Shown here in pieces: positions 36,946 to 46,403 of a stretch of 64,000 bases of DNA (position 1 is the first letter of the stretch; every line of letters begins with the position of its first letter). The stretch is from an uncultured Psychrobacter sp. (GTDB lineage: Bacteria; Pseudomonadota; Gammaproteobacteria; Pseudomonadales; Moraxellaceae). Location: the NCBI RefSeq assembly GCF_947488565.1, contig NZ_CANKZC010000001.1, positions 930,001-994,000 of the forward strand. Reading direction: 5' to 3'. The notes under the pieces were generated by a model. That model saw nothing but the letters and a program-made list of their open reading frames with translations. It was not told the origin of the DNA and made no database searches. Both the position numbers and the translations under genes were made by a program.

Positions 36946-37683
36946 TTACAATCTACTATCTTGTATGCGGTAGTACCATTCAAGCTGTCGATCAAACCCA
37001 GTTTCTAGTAGACTTGCAATGACGCGTCCGGTTAGCCCCCATACTGTCTCACCATCGACTTGCCAGCTGGGTGTCAGCATCGTCGCCACTTGATCTTGCA
37101 TCGCGTACTCTACTGCATATTCTACAGTTGGCTGAGTAAGCAAGGTTTCAAAATCTGCCCAAAAGATGCGTGATATCTCTCCCATCTCAGGCACCAATAC
37201 CAAACCTGGAGCAATGAGCGCCACGATTGGACGCACACTCATGCCGCTTTTAGAGGTTTGAATAGGTAATTGACCCAATAGCTGCACTTTATTTGGTGGT
37301 AGCGCCGTCTCTTCGCAAGCTTCACGTAAGGCTGTGACAACGTTGTTGCCATCACCTACTTCATACTTACCACCAGCACAGGAGACCTCCCCTGCATGAC
37401 TGTTCATATGGGCGGCGCGACGTGTCAGCAGTAACTTAGGATGGCGCTCATGGGTAATGGCCACCAATATCGACGCATCAGCGATTGGCGTTTGGTATAG
37501 ACTGTCCAAAATACGGGCACTACGGGAAGTACTGTAAGAATGATATACCGCAGGACTGGTGACAGCATTTAAAGTCTCATGCTGTACTCGCTCAGCCAAT
37601 GTTCTGAGCGTAGGGTGACGAATAAACGTGGGGACAGCGACTGACAGTTTATCAAATTGTGCAGACTGCGAAGGTATTAACAT
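36946..37683 (-). CDS. Nudix hydrolase, CoA pyrophosphatase (NudL-like)
   Basis: Predicted to hydrolyse coenzyme A to 4'-phosphopantetheine and 3',5'-ADP. 245 residues. The CoA-pyrophosphatase signature LLTRRAAHMNSHAGEVSCAG precedes a Nudix box GGKYEVGDGNNVVTALREAC followed by EETAL. The second box position is Asp, usual for this subfamily, while the final Gly is Ala. The first 65 residues are a variable lead. Converges with the upstream oxygenase gene; no partner gene. Confidence 0.82.
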   Translation of the reverse strand: MLIPSQSAQFDKLSVAVPTFIRHPTLRTLAERVQHETLNAVTSPAVYHSYSTSRSARILDSLYQTPIADASILVAITHERHPKLLLTRRAAHMNSHAGEVSCAGGKYEVGDGNNVVTALREACEETALPPNKVQLLGQLPIQTSKSGMSVRPIVALIAPGLVLVPEMGEISRIFWADFETLLTQPTVEYAVEYAMQDQVATMLTPSWQVDGETVWGLTGRVIASLLETGFDRQLEWYYRIQDSRL

Positions 37684-37814
37684 TATTATTGGCCTATATT
37701 TTTATCAGTGTTCAGTGTCATTAAGCTAGGTTATCTATAAAAATTCTCAAAAATAATAAGACTTATCATCAATCAAGTCGCTAAATTTATCAGTATATTA
37801 TTTAAGAAACGCTA

Positions 37815-38330
37815 GTGAATAAGATTTTTTCGTTGAATAAAATGCAAGGCAGAATTGATGATTGCCCGCAAAGACTGCCCTTAGTTATTATTGGACTGGC
37901 TTGGCTTGGCGGTACATTAGCAACCGCCGCCTTGGCATTGATTGGCAATTGGCAAAATGTTGCTATGATTTTGGGCTCATTTGGTGCCAGCTGTTTGCTT
38001 ATTTTTGCTTATCCAGAAAGCCCATTCGCTCAGCCAAGAGACATTGTTGGCGGCCATTTTATTACCACTTTTACTGGTCTAGCATTTATGACGATATTTG
38101 GTATTGAGTGGTGGAGCTTGGCACTCGCTGTCGGTACTGCCATTGCGCTTATGCTATTGTTTCGGGTACCGCACCCGCCTGCAGGCTCGAACCCACTAAT
38201 TGTCATGCTTGGCGGTGTCAAATGGCATTTTTTGGTCACCCCAACACTGGTAGGCGCGCTCGCCTTGGTTGTCGTTGCCCTGATTTATAACAACATCGGT
38301 AGAGGCAGACACTATCCAAGATATTGGTAA
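37815..38330 (+). CDS. HPP-family integral membrane protein
   Basis: 171 residues with four TM helices and the naming motif VPHPPAGSNPLIVML near residue 117. In cyanobacteria and plastids HPP proteins have been linked to nitrite transport; the bacterial role is not settled. The start is a GTG at 37815 with a weak ribosome site; ATG 37842 is an alternative. Single-gene unit with a hairpin downstream. Confidence 0.8.
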   Translation: MNKIFSLNKMQGRIDDCPQRLPLVIIGLAWLGGTLATAALALIGNWQNVAMILGSFGASCLLIFAYPESPFAQPRDIVGGHFITTFTGLAFMTIFGIEWWSLALAVGTAIALMLLFRVPHPPAGSNPLIVMLGGVKWHFLVTPTLVGALALVVVALIYNNIGRGRHYPRYW

Positions 38331-38719
38331 TGTCGCTCAGACATACTAAGCTATATCCTGCTTTGTAGTTTAGATTAGCCCAATCTGGTCATCACTACCC
38401 CACTTTTACGTGACTGGCTATTCTTCATCAAGCCAGTCATACTTTATAAGGGTAAATAACTGGCGTAACATCGGAGTCATATTTGCTCTATTGCAGATAA
38501 ATGACGTGTTCATGTTACCATTATTCAGCATTGCCTTGTTTTGTGCTATCTTAAAACAACGTTCTTAAGATAACGTTTAAACTCAAAATAATGTTTAGAC
38601 CTAGAGTTATACCTGTTGGCTATACTTATAAAAGCTAAAAACATGACGTTAGTAAAAACATTCTAAAAATTAAACATCTTTTACCACTCTTTTTATCTCA
38701 CCAAAATAAGGCAGTTGAT
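38331..38719 (+). terminator. Intergenic stretch with a hairpin at 38411-38439
   Basis: In this 389-nt gap a perfect 9-bp stem TGACTGGCT (38411-38419) / AGCCAGTCA (38431-38439) with an 11-nt loop lies 80 nt after the HPP gene. Only a weak T-rich tail follows, so termination is possible, not certain. The rest is AT-rich with no gene; no clear promoter for the Nudix gene. Confidence 0.5.
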
Positions 38720-39283
38720 ATGCGCTATTGTCTAGCATGTGGTCATGAAGCGGAACGCAAGATACCAGCGACTGATAATGTACCGCGTCTGGTATGCCCA
38801 AACTGTGGTTACATTCACTACGAAAACCCAAAGGTAATTTGTGGCTCTTTGGTAGTACACAAAGACAGAGTGCTGCTATGTCGCCGTGCTATCGAGCCTC
38901 AATATGGCTTATGGACCATACCAGCAGGCTTTATGGAAAATGGTGAAACCATGGCTGAAGGTGCCGCACGAGAAAGCTTTGAAGAAGCCGACGCTGTTGT
39001 TCTCAATCCTCATTTGTACTGTATTTATGACATTCCAGATATTGGCCAAATCTACAGTATTTATTTGACTGATTTAAAGGATGGCGCTTACGGCATTGGT
39101 TCTGAGAGCTTGGACTGTGCTTTGTTTAGTGAAGAAGACATTCCATGGGACAAGATTGCTTTTGAGGCAGTACGCCGTACATTGACCAGCTATTTTGCAG
39201 ATCGTAAGCAGTTCGATGATTTGTCTGACTTTCCTATTCATCAAGACCTTATTGGTAAAGATCAAAGTATCAAGCGCTATTGA
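38720..39283 (+). CDS. Nudix hydrolase with N-terminal zinc ribbon
   Basis: 187 residues. A four-cysteine zinc ribbon (C4, C7, C26, C29) precedes a Nudix domain with a complete box GFMENGETMAEGAARESFEE. The domain order is like NudC-type and related ADP-ribose/NAD(H) pyrophosphatases, but the SQPWPFPxS motif of NudC is absent, so I do not call it NudC. The reaction is probably hydrolysis of a nucleoside diphosphate derivative; the substrate is unknown. Its terminator is shared with the convergent peptidase gene. Confidence 0.85.
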   Translation: MRYCLACGHEAERKIPATDNVPRLVCPNCGYIHYENPKVICGSLVVHKDRVLLCRRAIEPQYGLWTIPAGFMENGETMAEGAARESFEEADAVVLNPHLYCIYDIPDIGQIYSIYLTDLKDGAYGIGSESLDCALFSEEDIPWDKIAFEAVRRTLTSYFADRKQFDDLSDFPIHQDLIGKDQSIKRY

Positions 39284-39300
39284 ATCAGAGGCAAAATAAC

Positions 39301-39328
39301 AAAAGCCAAGCATTATACTTGGCTTTTT
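39301..39328. terminator. Bidirectional terminator between the Nudix and peptidase genes
   Basis: AAAAGCCAAG (39301-39310) pairs with CTTGGCTTTT (39318-39327), 7-nt loop, T-run on the plus side. Confidence 0.88.
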
Positions 39329-39362
39329 GTATGCGACTTACTATCTCATAACCGCTACTGCT

Positions 39363-42300
39363 CTAGCTTTTAATTTTGCAAACTTTAAAGCCCAAATCTT
39401 TGACACTGTCTTCTTTATCATAGGGCGCGAGTACCGCACGTACATGCTTTTGGCCCTGCAAGTACTGCTTGGCCACACGCTGTAAGTCCTCGACCGTCAC
39501 GGCCAAGATGGCGGCTCGCATCTTACGTTGCCAGTCTGCACTGCGCTGGTGGAGATCAGCAAAACAAGCTTTAATCGCTTCACCTGCTGGCGAGCCTGGC
39601 TTGTCCATCCCTGAGATAATTCCTAAGATGGCTTCTTCTAGCTGTTCAGCCGTTTGCGGCTCGTTTAACAACCACTCAATACTGGCATCAAAGTGCGCAA
39701 AAGTTTCGGCACAATGCGGATCACGGTAGCTAAAGAACTTAAATGCACAAGCATTGGCATCGTAACCAGCTCCGCCACCATAAGCACCGCCGCGCTCGCG
39801 AATAGCACTATGCAAGTACCCATTACGCAAGTAAGGTGCTAATACCATAAGCGCTGCCGTATCTGGATGGTCAGCGGCCGGAGCGGTATAAGCGCTAGCA
39901 TTATGATAGACGTTGGTCGGCACTAGCCAAGCTATATCTTCAACATCAGCAGTAGTACCGCTTTCTATCGCTCTCACCGCGTCTTGTTCGCCATTTAATG
40001 CTGGATCAAGTTGCAAGTCTGCAAACTCGCTTGGGATATTATCTTCAATACCAGCATCAGAACTTTTCAGCTTTTCAGCCAGCTCAGGGGCACGGCTGTC
40101 TTGCCAGCTATCGACAATCAAGTTGCTTAAGCGTTCGGTTTGCTCCGCTTCACAGATGATAACCGCGTGCTTAGGCAAACTAATCAAACGCTGATGCAAG
40201 TCCATCAAGCTGCTTGCCAACTTATCCCACTGCGCCTCATCCGTACTTGCCTGCGTCAAAAACGCTTTCAGTGCATTGAGTGCTGGTAAGCCACTGCGCA
40301 CATATTCTAGCTGCGCTTGGCGACTCATACCGCGACTGGCCGTTTGCATGGCATAAGCGTGGCCCGATCCTGCAAGGTTCGATTGCCAGCTGGCTTGACG
40401 CTGCTGCAAGATCTCTTTGATACGGTCATGCTCGGTAAAGACGCTGTGCTCCATCACTTCTTTGAGCAAGTCAATCGCTTCAGGTTTACGGTTTAGCGCA
40501 CGCGTTGCAACGACAAAATAACTACTGATAGATTGGCTATCATCGATATTGGTGCGCTGACTAATACGCGCTGTCACTCCAGAAGAATGCGCAGCTTGCT
40601 TAGCCTGCAGCTCATGAGCACTCAAGGAGTCCGTACCCAGCTCAGATAATAGACTTAGATAAATAGGCAGCAGTGGGTGATTAATCACTTCATTAACCGG
40701 TAATTCATCACAGTTACGCTCACCGATTGCATCCGTCAACGGTACAATGACTTGATAATAATAGAGGCCATTGGTACCTGCTTCATACTCAAACAAGGTG
40801 CTGTCTTGCCCATTCAAACGCACAGGCTGTTGCGTGCCTTGTTTAAAGCTAATATCTGCTGGTACGTCTTCTAGACCAACTTTTGGCAAGAGGCTGACAT
40901 CATCGGGTGCAGTTTGACGCGCTGCTAAATCCAGCGCTTGCTTGTGCAAGATATCTTTGTCATCAACGGTCAAATCCATAGCGATGGTATCAAGACGGGT
41001 CTGCTCAGCGGCTGCCAGACGGGCTGACTTTTCACTATCTGGCGTTAGTGTGACACGGACACGATGCTGATTATCGAGTAAATGCTGTTTAATTAAATTA
41101 GGCAGCCATTGCTTATCTTTTACTTGTTCACGTAGCCACTGTAGATGCTCATCGACCTCCCAGACATCAATAGGATTGCCATCATGAATCGCCGTGCTAA
41201 AGCCTTCTAACATCAGATTTAGACCATAAGGAATGCTATCACCGCCGATATGGCGCTGATCGATCTCAATTTGGTGCAAGATGGTTTCAATGGTGTCATC
41301 ATCGATTGGATTGCTTGCAACTTCAGTCAGCAAATCAATAATACCCTGCTCTACCGCTTCGGCATGCTCGGGGTTTGAACCACGCAGACCGGTATAAAAC
41401 ACCATCTCGTAATGACTGTCATCAAGCCCCAATAATGGACTTGGTGCCTTACCTAATGGATGACTGTCAAGATACGCACGTAATGGCGAACCTGAGTGTT
41501 CGACCAGCACACCTTCTAATAAGCGCAGAGCCAAACGCTGCTTGGGATCGGTAATCGATGGCAGTAACCACGCCACCACGTGATGGGTCTGATCAGGGCC
41601 TGTCTCGTCAGCAGTATAAGTATCGACAGCGCTAATCGGTGCAGACAAACGCTGCTCAGGGCGTGACACATGCTTTTTACCTGCTTCAAATTGGCTCAAA
41701 GCATCGTCATGGATTTTCGCTTGGGTCTCAGCTACCGGAATATTACCAAAGCTCATAATGACGCTGTTTGATGGATGATAATGACTGCGGTGAAACTCAA
41801 CCAGTTCAGGATGGGTCAAGTCTGGAATATCAGCAGGATCGCCGCCTGAATTGTAATGATACGTCGTCGTTGGGAACAAATGATGCGCGACTGTATGATA
41901 TAACTGATCAATCTCACCACTCATTGCGCCTTTCATCTCATTAAAGACGATGCCCTTAAACTGCGGCTTATCATTTTCGTCAAGCTCTATGCGGATGCCT
42001 TCTTGAGCAAAATCAAGCGGATGAATATTGGGGAAAAACGACGCATCAAGATAAACGGCAAGCAAGTTAAAATAATCGTTTTTATTTTGGGTGGCGTACG
42101 GGTACGCTGTCCAGTCAGCCGCCGTCATTGCATTCATAAACGTATTTAATGAGCGCTTAATCATCGAAAAGAACGGATCACGTACTGGAAACTTCTCAGA
42201 GCCACATAAAGCCACATGCTCTAAGATATGCGCCTCACCTTTTGAATCCATAGGCTGGGTGCGAAAACCCACCAAAAACGCATTTTCATCACTTGGATGC

Positions 42301-42440
42301 GCTAAATGATAATGCATCGCGCCAGTTTTGATGTGCTGACTGATCAGCACATCCATCGACAGTGCTTCAATATGGCGATGCTCAATCAGCTCAAACGCTG
42401 GATGCAACGTTAAGTCAGCGGTAAACGGTGTGTCAGTCAT
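39363..42440 (-). CDS. M16C-family zinc metallopeptidase (presequence protease-like)
   Basis: Large single-chain inverzincin of 1025 residues, the length of PreP/falcilysin-type enzymes that degrade short peptides inside a closed chamber. The inverted zinc motif HILEH is at residues 71-75 and the distal Glu ligand is in FNEMKGAMSG about 75-80 residues later. The C-terminal half carries the substrate-binding RERGGAYGGGAGY stretch. No signal peptide, so probably cytosolic. In organelles PreP removes targeting peptides and amyloid fragments; in bacteria it likely clears small peptides. AAGGATAACT precedes the ATG. Monocistronic. Confidence 0.88.
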   Translation of the reverse strand: MTDTPFTADLTLHPAFELIEHRHIEALSMDVLISQHIKTGAMHYHLAHPSDENAFLVGFRTQPMDSKGEAHILEHVALCGSEKFPVRDPFFSMIKRSLNTFMNAMTAADWTAYPYATQNKNDYFNLLAVYLDASFFPNIHPLDFAQEGIRIELDENDKPQFKGIVFNEMKGAMSGEIDQLYHTVAHHLFPTTTYHYNSGGDPADIPDLTHPELVEFHRSHYHPSNSVIMSFGNIPVAETQAKIHDDALSQFEAGKKHVSRPEQRLSAPISAVDTYTADETGPDQTHHVVAWLLPSITDPKQRLALRLLEGVLVEHSGSPLRAYLDSHPLGKAPSPLLGLDDSHYEMVFYTGLRGSNPEHAEAVEQGIIDLLTEVASNPIDDDTIETILHQIEIDQRHIGGDSIPYGLNLMLEGFSTAIHDGNPIDVWEVDEHLQWLREQVKDKQWLPNLIKQHLLDNQHRVRVTLTPDSEKSARLAAAEQTRLDTIAMDLTVDDKDILHKQALDLAARQTAPDDVSLLPKVGLEDVPADISFKQGTQQPVRLNGQDSTLFEYEAGTNGLYYYQVIVPLTDAIGERNCDELPVNEVINHPLLPIYLSLLSELGTDSLSAHELQAKQAAHSSGVTARISQRTNIDDSQSISSYFVVATRALNRKPEAIDLLKEVMEHSVFTEHDRIKEILQQRQASWQSNLAGSGHAYAMQTASRGMSRQAQLEYVRSGLPALNALKAFLTQASTDEAQWDKLASSLMDLHQRLISLPKHAVIICEAEQTERLSNLIVDSWQDSRAPELAEKLKSSDAGIEDNIPSEFADLQLDPALNGEQDAVRAIESGTTADVEDIAWLVPTNVYHNASAYTAPAADHPDTAALMVLAPYLRNGYLHSAIRERGGAYGGGAGYDANACAFKFFSYRDPHCAETFAHFDASIEWLLNEPQTAEQLEEAILGIISGMDKPGSPAGEAIKACFADLHQRSADWQRKMRAAILAVTVEDLQRVAKQYLQGQKHVRAVLAPYDKEDSVKDLGFKVCKIKS

Positions 42441-42742
42441 AGTTATCCTTATAGCTTATAATATAATGTAGAGAGCGCCCAATGAGCTGGGTAAATATGA
42501 GAGTCTAGCCTCAAAATTGTGCCAAATATTTTTAATATTTAGTTATTAAACGTTGATTGGTCAGTAAATTATTTAAAAACTAACTTAGCGCTTATAGATG
42601 GGGCTAATATATTGATAAGTCAAGGTCGCCAACGCCAAACCACCAATAACGTAACAATAACCACAATTAAAATATGGCTTTATCCCTTAACAAAGATGCC
42701 CAGTACTGCTAGTATTAAATTATCCATCAATAGGAGCACATT
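42441..42742. other. Divergent intergenic region, peptidase gene and uspA pair
   Basis: 302 nt, AT-rich, carrying promoters for both flanking genes. No hairpin, operator or gene stands out. AGGAGCA (42732-42738) is the ribosome site of the first universal stress gene. Confidence 0.3.
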
Positions 42743-43204
42743 ATGAGCTATCAACATGTTTTATTGGTTACTGACTTGTTATCTGATGCTGATATAGTCG
42801 CCCAAAGAGCCAAACGTATCCTAGCAGGCTCTCCTAAAGCCAAATTATCGGTCTTACATATCGTTGAAGATGATATGGTGCGTTTTGGCTATGAGCTGGT
42901 ACCAGCGTCTAGCTTATCAGGAGATAATGATGGTGAGCACTGGCAAAAGGCCCGAGCCAAGCTTGCGCTCTTTCTTAAGCGCAATAATTTACAGGCGGTC
43001 AATTCTGAAGTGACTGCTGCTATCTCTAATGACAAAGGCATCATCAATTATTGTCATGAAAAAAACGTCGATTTATTGATTATCGGACGTCATGAACGAC
43101 ATGGTATCGCTGCGTGGCTGGTTGGGGCAACAGCGGACAATATCTTGCCTAACACGCCTTGTGATAGCTTAGTAGTCAAGCTTAATCAGCCAGTACTTGA
43201 GTAA
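42743..43204 (+). CDS. Universal stress protein, UspA family (paralog 1)
   Basis: Cytosolic stress protein of 153 residues, one Usp domain: start YQHVLLVTDLLSDADIVAQRA, then LSVLHIVEDDMVRFGYE, and the C-terminal IIGRHERHGIAAWLVGATADNIL. The GxxG-9x-G(S/T) nucleotide-binding pattern is replaced by GRHERHGIAAWLVGAT, so ATP binding is doubtful, as in the UspA branch. About 75% identical by eye to the next gene. Confidence 0.88.
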   Translation: MSYQHVLLVTDLLSDADIVAQRAKRILAGSPKAKLSVLHIVEDDMVRFGYELVPASSLSGDNDGEHWQKARAKLALFLKRNNLQAVNSEVTAAISNDKGIINYCHEKNVDLLIIGRHERHGIAAWLVGATADNILPNTPCDSLVVKLNQPVLE

Positions 43205-43383
43205 GGTTATCGTAACCATATGACCGGTTGCTTGAAACATTGCAGCCAATTAAACGCTGTTAAATAGGCTAATAAGTAATTTGAGCGGTGTCTTTAAAGA
43301 ATACAATAAAGAGTGCAACTCACTACTTAACAGCAGTCATCAGTAGTGCTATAGTTAAAACTACTTGCTACGAGGAGACCCTC

Positions 43384-43851
43384 ATGAGTTACCAACATAT
43401 TTTATTAGTCACTGACTTATTGGCTGATGCCGACATAGTTGCTCAAAAAGCCAAACGCATCGTTGATAACCGTCCTGGCTCCAAGCTATCAGTATTACAT
43501 ATCGTCAAAGATACTATGGTTGGCTTTGGTTATGAATTGGTACCTGCCTCAAGCCTATATGATGAGATTGATGATGAGCGCTGCCAAGAAGCACGGGCAA
43601 AACTGGCCCAGTTTTTGGAGCGTAATGATCTAAATGCGGTAAACTCTGAAGTGACGACTGCCATCTCTAACAGTGAAGGCATTGTTAATTATTGCCATAA
43701 AAATGAGGTTGATCTATTGGTCATTGGTCGTCATGAACGCCATGGTATTGCTGCATGGATTAGCGGTGCGACCGCAGATAACATTCTGCCAAATGTACCC
43801 TGCGACAGTTTAGTCGTCAGGCTTGATAAACCAGTATCAAAACGTAGCTAA
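43384..43851 (+). CDS. Universal stress protein, UspA family (paralog 2)
   Basis: 155 residues, a tandem paralog of the previous gene. I choose ATG 43384, which is preceded by GAGGAG at 6 nt and whose product aligns from the first residue with paralog 1; the frame opens earlier at a GTG (43288), giving 32 non-homologous residues. The changes between copies cluster in the loop after LVPASSL. A 180-nt gap separates the two genes, enough for a second promoter, so they may respond to different stresses. A terminator follows. Confidence 0.88.
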   Translation: MSYQHILLVTDLLADADIVAQKAKRIVDNRPGSKLSVLHIVKDTMVGFGYELVPASSLYDEIDDERCQEARAKLAQFLERNDLNAVNSEVTTAISNSEGIVNYCHKNEVDLLVIGRHERHGIAAWISGATADNILPNVPCDSLVVRLDKPVSKRS

Positions 43852-43894
43852 TAGAGTTGATATAGGTATTGCTTATTAGCTCATTAATAAATAA

Positions 43895-43934
43895 AAAAAG
43901 CGCACTGTAGCTACTTGTCTACGGTGCGCTTTTT
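43895..43934. terminator. Bidirectional terminator after the uspA pair
   Basis: AAAAAGCGCACTGTAG (43895-43910) pairs with CTACGGTGCGCTTTTT (43919-43934) with one mismatch-like position; T-runs on both sides serve uspA and the convergent LysR gene. Confidence 0.88.
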
Positions 43935-43987
43935 GCATATTTCTGCATGACAATCTTACCTACCTAATGCATTGATACCTAAGTGTA

Positions 43988-44923
43988 TTACTCTTGAATA
44001 ATATCTATAAATGCTTGCCAGATTGGACTTTTATGGCGGGCTTTGTGCCAGACCAACCACCAAGTCCGCGACAGATCAATACCCGTTACCTTCACTTGTA
44101 CCAATTTTTGCGCCGTCAACTCTGCTTCAATCACATGCTGCGACAAACAGCCAAGCCCAATATCGGCACTGACCATATTTTTAATCGCCTCTGACTGCTG
44201 AATCGCCATAACGACTTCGACATCTGGTAAATGCTTGAGTAATTGCTCGTCGATAATTTGTCGCGTGCCCGAGCCTGCTTCACGTACCAACAACGGTAAT
44301 GTTGCCAGCTGTGTTACAGTCAATTTATAACACTGCTCATCTGCACTATACTCCGCCCAATCGGTTAGCCATTTACTATCGTATTTAGCAAATATTACTA
44401 AGGTATCTGTACGCCATTCTTGCTGCTCGATGGCTTTTACGTCTGTCGGACGCGGCATGCCTTCGACTAAAGCGATATCAATATTTAACTGTTCAACTTC
44501 ATGAATGACTTCTTGGGTGTTGGCAATATACATATCGACGTTAGCGTCTGGTAGCGCTTTATACAGCTGGGCTAATAGTGGTGGTAACACATAATTGCCG
44601 ATAGTCGTACTCGCACCAATATGAATCTGTCCTGCTTGATACTGATGATACTGCTCAAGTGTCAAAGACTGGCTTAGTAGTGCCTGCGCCTGTACATAAA
44701 CCGGATGCGCATTTGGATGTTGATTAAGCCTGCGCCCTACTCGTTCAAATAGAGGCATTTGTAAGCGCGCTTCTAGCTCGGTCAGTGCGCTACTGACTGC
44801 TGACTGTGATAGATGCAGCGCTTCGCTGGCAAGGCTGGTACTACCTGTCTGATAGACACTAACAAATACTGCCAGTTGCCGCAAAGTGATCTTTGGTACA
44901 GTCTGAACGGTCTTCTTCATCAA
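43988..44923 (-). CDS. LysR-family regulator divergent from yeiH (YeiE-like)
   Basis: Transcription regulator of 311 residues. The N-terminal winged helix-turn-helix (about residues 12-70) has ITLRQLAVFVSVYQTGSTSLASEA and LSQSAVSSALTELEARL; the C-terminal periplasmic-binding-like effector domain begins near residue 100 (QIHIGASTTIGNYVLPPLLA). The effector-site segment REAGSGTRQ resembles YeiE and CbbR/CysB-type regulators of sulfur and carbon genes. Divergent position beside yeiH argues that it controls that transporter. AAAGG is 14 nt before the ATG. Orthology to E. coli YeiE (sulfite sensing) is likely but not certain. Confidence 0.85.
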   Translation of the reverse strand: MMKKTVQTVPKITLRQLAVFVSVYQTGSTSLASEALHLSQSAVSSALTELEARLQMPLFERVGRRLNQHPNAHPVYVQAQALLSQSLTLEQYHQYQAGQIHIGASTTIGNYVLPPLLAQLYKALPDANVDMYIANTQEVIHEVEQLNIDIALVEGMPRPTDVKAIEQQEWRTDTLVIFAKYDSKWLTDWAEYSADEQCYKLTVTQLATLPLLVREAGSGTRQIIDEQLLKHLPDVEVVMAIQQSEAIKNMVSADIGLGCLSQHVIEAELTAQKLVQVKVTGIDLSRTWWLVWHKARHKSPIWQAFIDIIQE

Positions 44924-44953
44924 TCGCGATTGCCTTTTATCAAGATACTCTAT

Positions 44954-44976
44954 TAACCTAAAATTTCGATAGGTTA
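44954..44976. promoter_or_regulatory. Candidate LysR operator between the regulator and yeiH
   Basis: Perfect inverted repeat TAACCTA (44954-44960) / TAGGTTA (44970-44976) with a 9-nt AT-rich centre, containing the T-N11-A pattern. It lies 31 nt before the regulator start and about 100 nt before yeiH, the usual place for an autoregulatory LysR box. Confidence 0.55.
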
Positions 44977-45075
44977 TACCTTATTAATCTGTTTTTATTA
45001 TAAAACAAGTTGTCTTATACTGTCTATTCATAAGCTTATGCTTATTTTGATTATCGACAATAGGATGCGTCCCTT

Positions 45076-46161
45076 ATGCACGCTTTTGCCCAATCAGTGA
45101 ATCATTATTTTCCAAACAACCGTCACTTAGCAGGATTGGTTGTCGTGCTGATCGGTAGCTTATTTTGCCTATGGCTTAATAACAGTTTGAATACTTGGTC
45201 GAATGGACAGATCGTGGGTCTGTCATCTTTGACATTGGCTATCTTATTTGGAATGATCCTTGGTAATACGATTTATCCTAATTTCGCTGAGCGCTTAAAT
45301 GCTGGCGTGGTCTTTGCTAAGGGTCAGATTTTACGTCTTGCCATTATGTTTTATGGTTTTAAACTGACAATAACACAGGTTGCAAGCGTTGGCATGCCAG
45401 CGGTTATGACAGATGCACTAGTACTGACATCGACATTTTTACTGACGTATTGGCTAGGCACAAGGTGGTTAAAGGTCGATAAAAAAACCACTTTATTGAT
45501 TGGTTCCGGCGCTAGTATTTGCGGTGCAGCGGCGGTCATAGCGGCAGAGCCAGTGGTCAAAGCTGAGGCGCACAAGGTTACGATTGCAGTAGCGACAGTG
45601 GTCGTGTTCGGCACTATAGCCATGCTACTTTATCCATTTTTGTATCACCTTGGTTGGTTACAGCCTTGGCTTAGTGCCGAGCAATACGGCGTCTATACTG
45701 GCTCAACCGTCCATGAAGTGGCACAGGTTGTTGTCGCTGGTAATGCAGTGAACACTGAGGTTGGTAATACTGCAGTTGTCACCAAGATGATACGCGTCAT
45801 GATGCTCGCGCCATTTTTACTGGTTTTATCATTTGCCTTGACCAAGGGCGATGGTCAAAACAGCGATAAAAAATTATCGTTTATAGCGCGTATTAGACAA
45901 GTCAGCGTACCTTGGTTTGCTTTTATCTTTATTGCTATTGTCATACTACATACATGGGTGCCAATGTCTAAAAGCTTTGAGCAAAACATGATTTTACTAG
46001 ACGATGTGTTACTGACGATGGCTATGTTTGCACTGGGCCTAACCACTCATCTGAGCGCGATCAAGCAAGCTGGCATTAGACCGCTTATTTTAGGTGCAAT
46101 TATGTTTGGCTGGTTAATACTAGGCGGTGGCCTTATTAATATTGGCATTAGCTTTATCTAG
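45076..46161 (+). CDS. YeiH-family putative sulfate/sulfite exporter
   Basis: Inner-membrane protein of 361 residues with about ten TM helices of the PSE (YeiH/UPF0324) family. Signatures include LTLAILFGMILGN, a FYGFKLT segment, LIGSGASICGAAAVIAAEPVV, VYTGSTVHEVAQVVVAG and the closing LGLTTHLSAIKQAG. The predicted substrate is an inorganic sulfur anion, from family naming, not proven. AGGATG precedes the ATG by 9 nt. Divergent LysR regulator; own terminator. Confidence 0.87.
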   Translation: MHAFAQSVNHYFPNNRHLAGLVVVLIGSLFCLWLNNSLNTWSNGQIVGLSSLTLAILFGMILGNTIYPNFAERLNAGVVFAKGQILRLAIMFYGFKLTITQVASVGMPAVMTDALVLTSTFLLTYWLGTRWLKVDKKTTLLIGSGASICGAAAVIAAEPVVKAEAHKVTIAVATVVVFGTIAMLLYPFLYHLGWLQPWLSAEQYGVYTGSTVHEVAQVVVAGNAVNTEVGNTAVVTKMIRVMMLAPFLLVLSFALTKGDGQNSDKKLSFIARIRQVSVPWFAFIFIAIVILHTWVPMSKSFEQNMILLDDVLLTMAMFALGLTTHLSAIKQAGIRPLILGAIMFGWLILGGGLINIGISFI

Positions 46162-46206
46162 TAGTTTGCCTGTCCATTCTTGAATGCTCATCTCATTACC
46201 TAACGT

Positions 46207-46243
46207 AAAAGGCCTCCAACTACTTATAGTCGGAGGCCTTTTT
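46207..46243 (+). terminator. Terminator after yeiH
   Basis: AAAAGGCCTCC (46207-46217) / GGAGGCCTTTTT (46232-46243), with ACTA/TAGT extending the stem inside. Confidence 0.9.
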
Positions 46244-46340
46244 ATGTTTATCATCTAATCTAGTATGATTGACTAAAACTTTTTAAGAAAAACGATTACT
46301 AAATCTATTCTCAATACTTTAAATACCAAATCATAGACGA

Positions 46341-46370
46341 AAAAAAACGAACCCGAAGGTCCGCTTTTTT
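46341..46370 (-). terminator. Terminator after cspA with a UUCG tetraloop
   Basis: On the minus strand: A-run, GCGGACC, TTCG loop, GGTTCG, then at least seven T (46370 down to 46341). The C(UUCG)G tetraloop makes the short stem unusually stable. It lies about 34 nt after the cspA stop. Confidence 0.85.
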
Positions 46371-46403
46371 ACATCTATTCATCTAGCTGTCTATAAAGAC
46401 AAA

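Noticed and set aside
43288..43383. 32-residue N-terminal extension of the second UspA protein
   Set aside because: The paralog starts at MSYQH, a good ribosome site precedes that ATG, and the extension has no homology.
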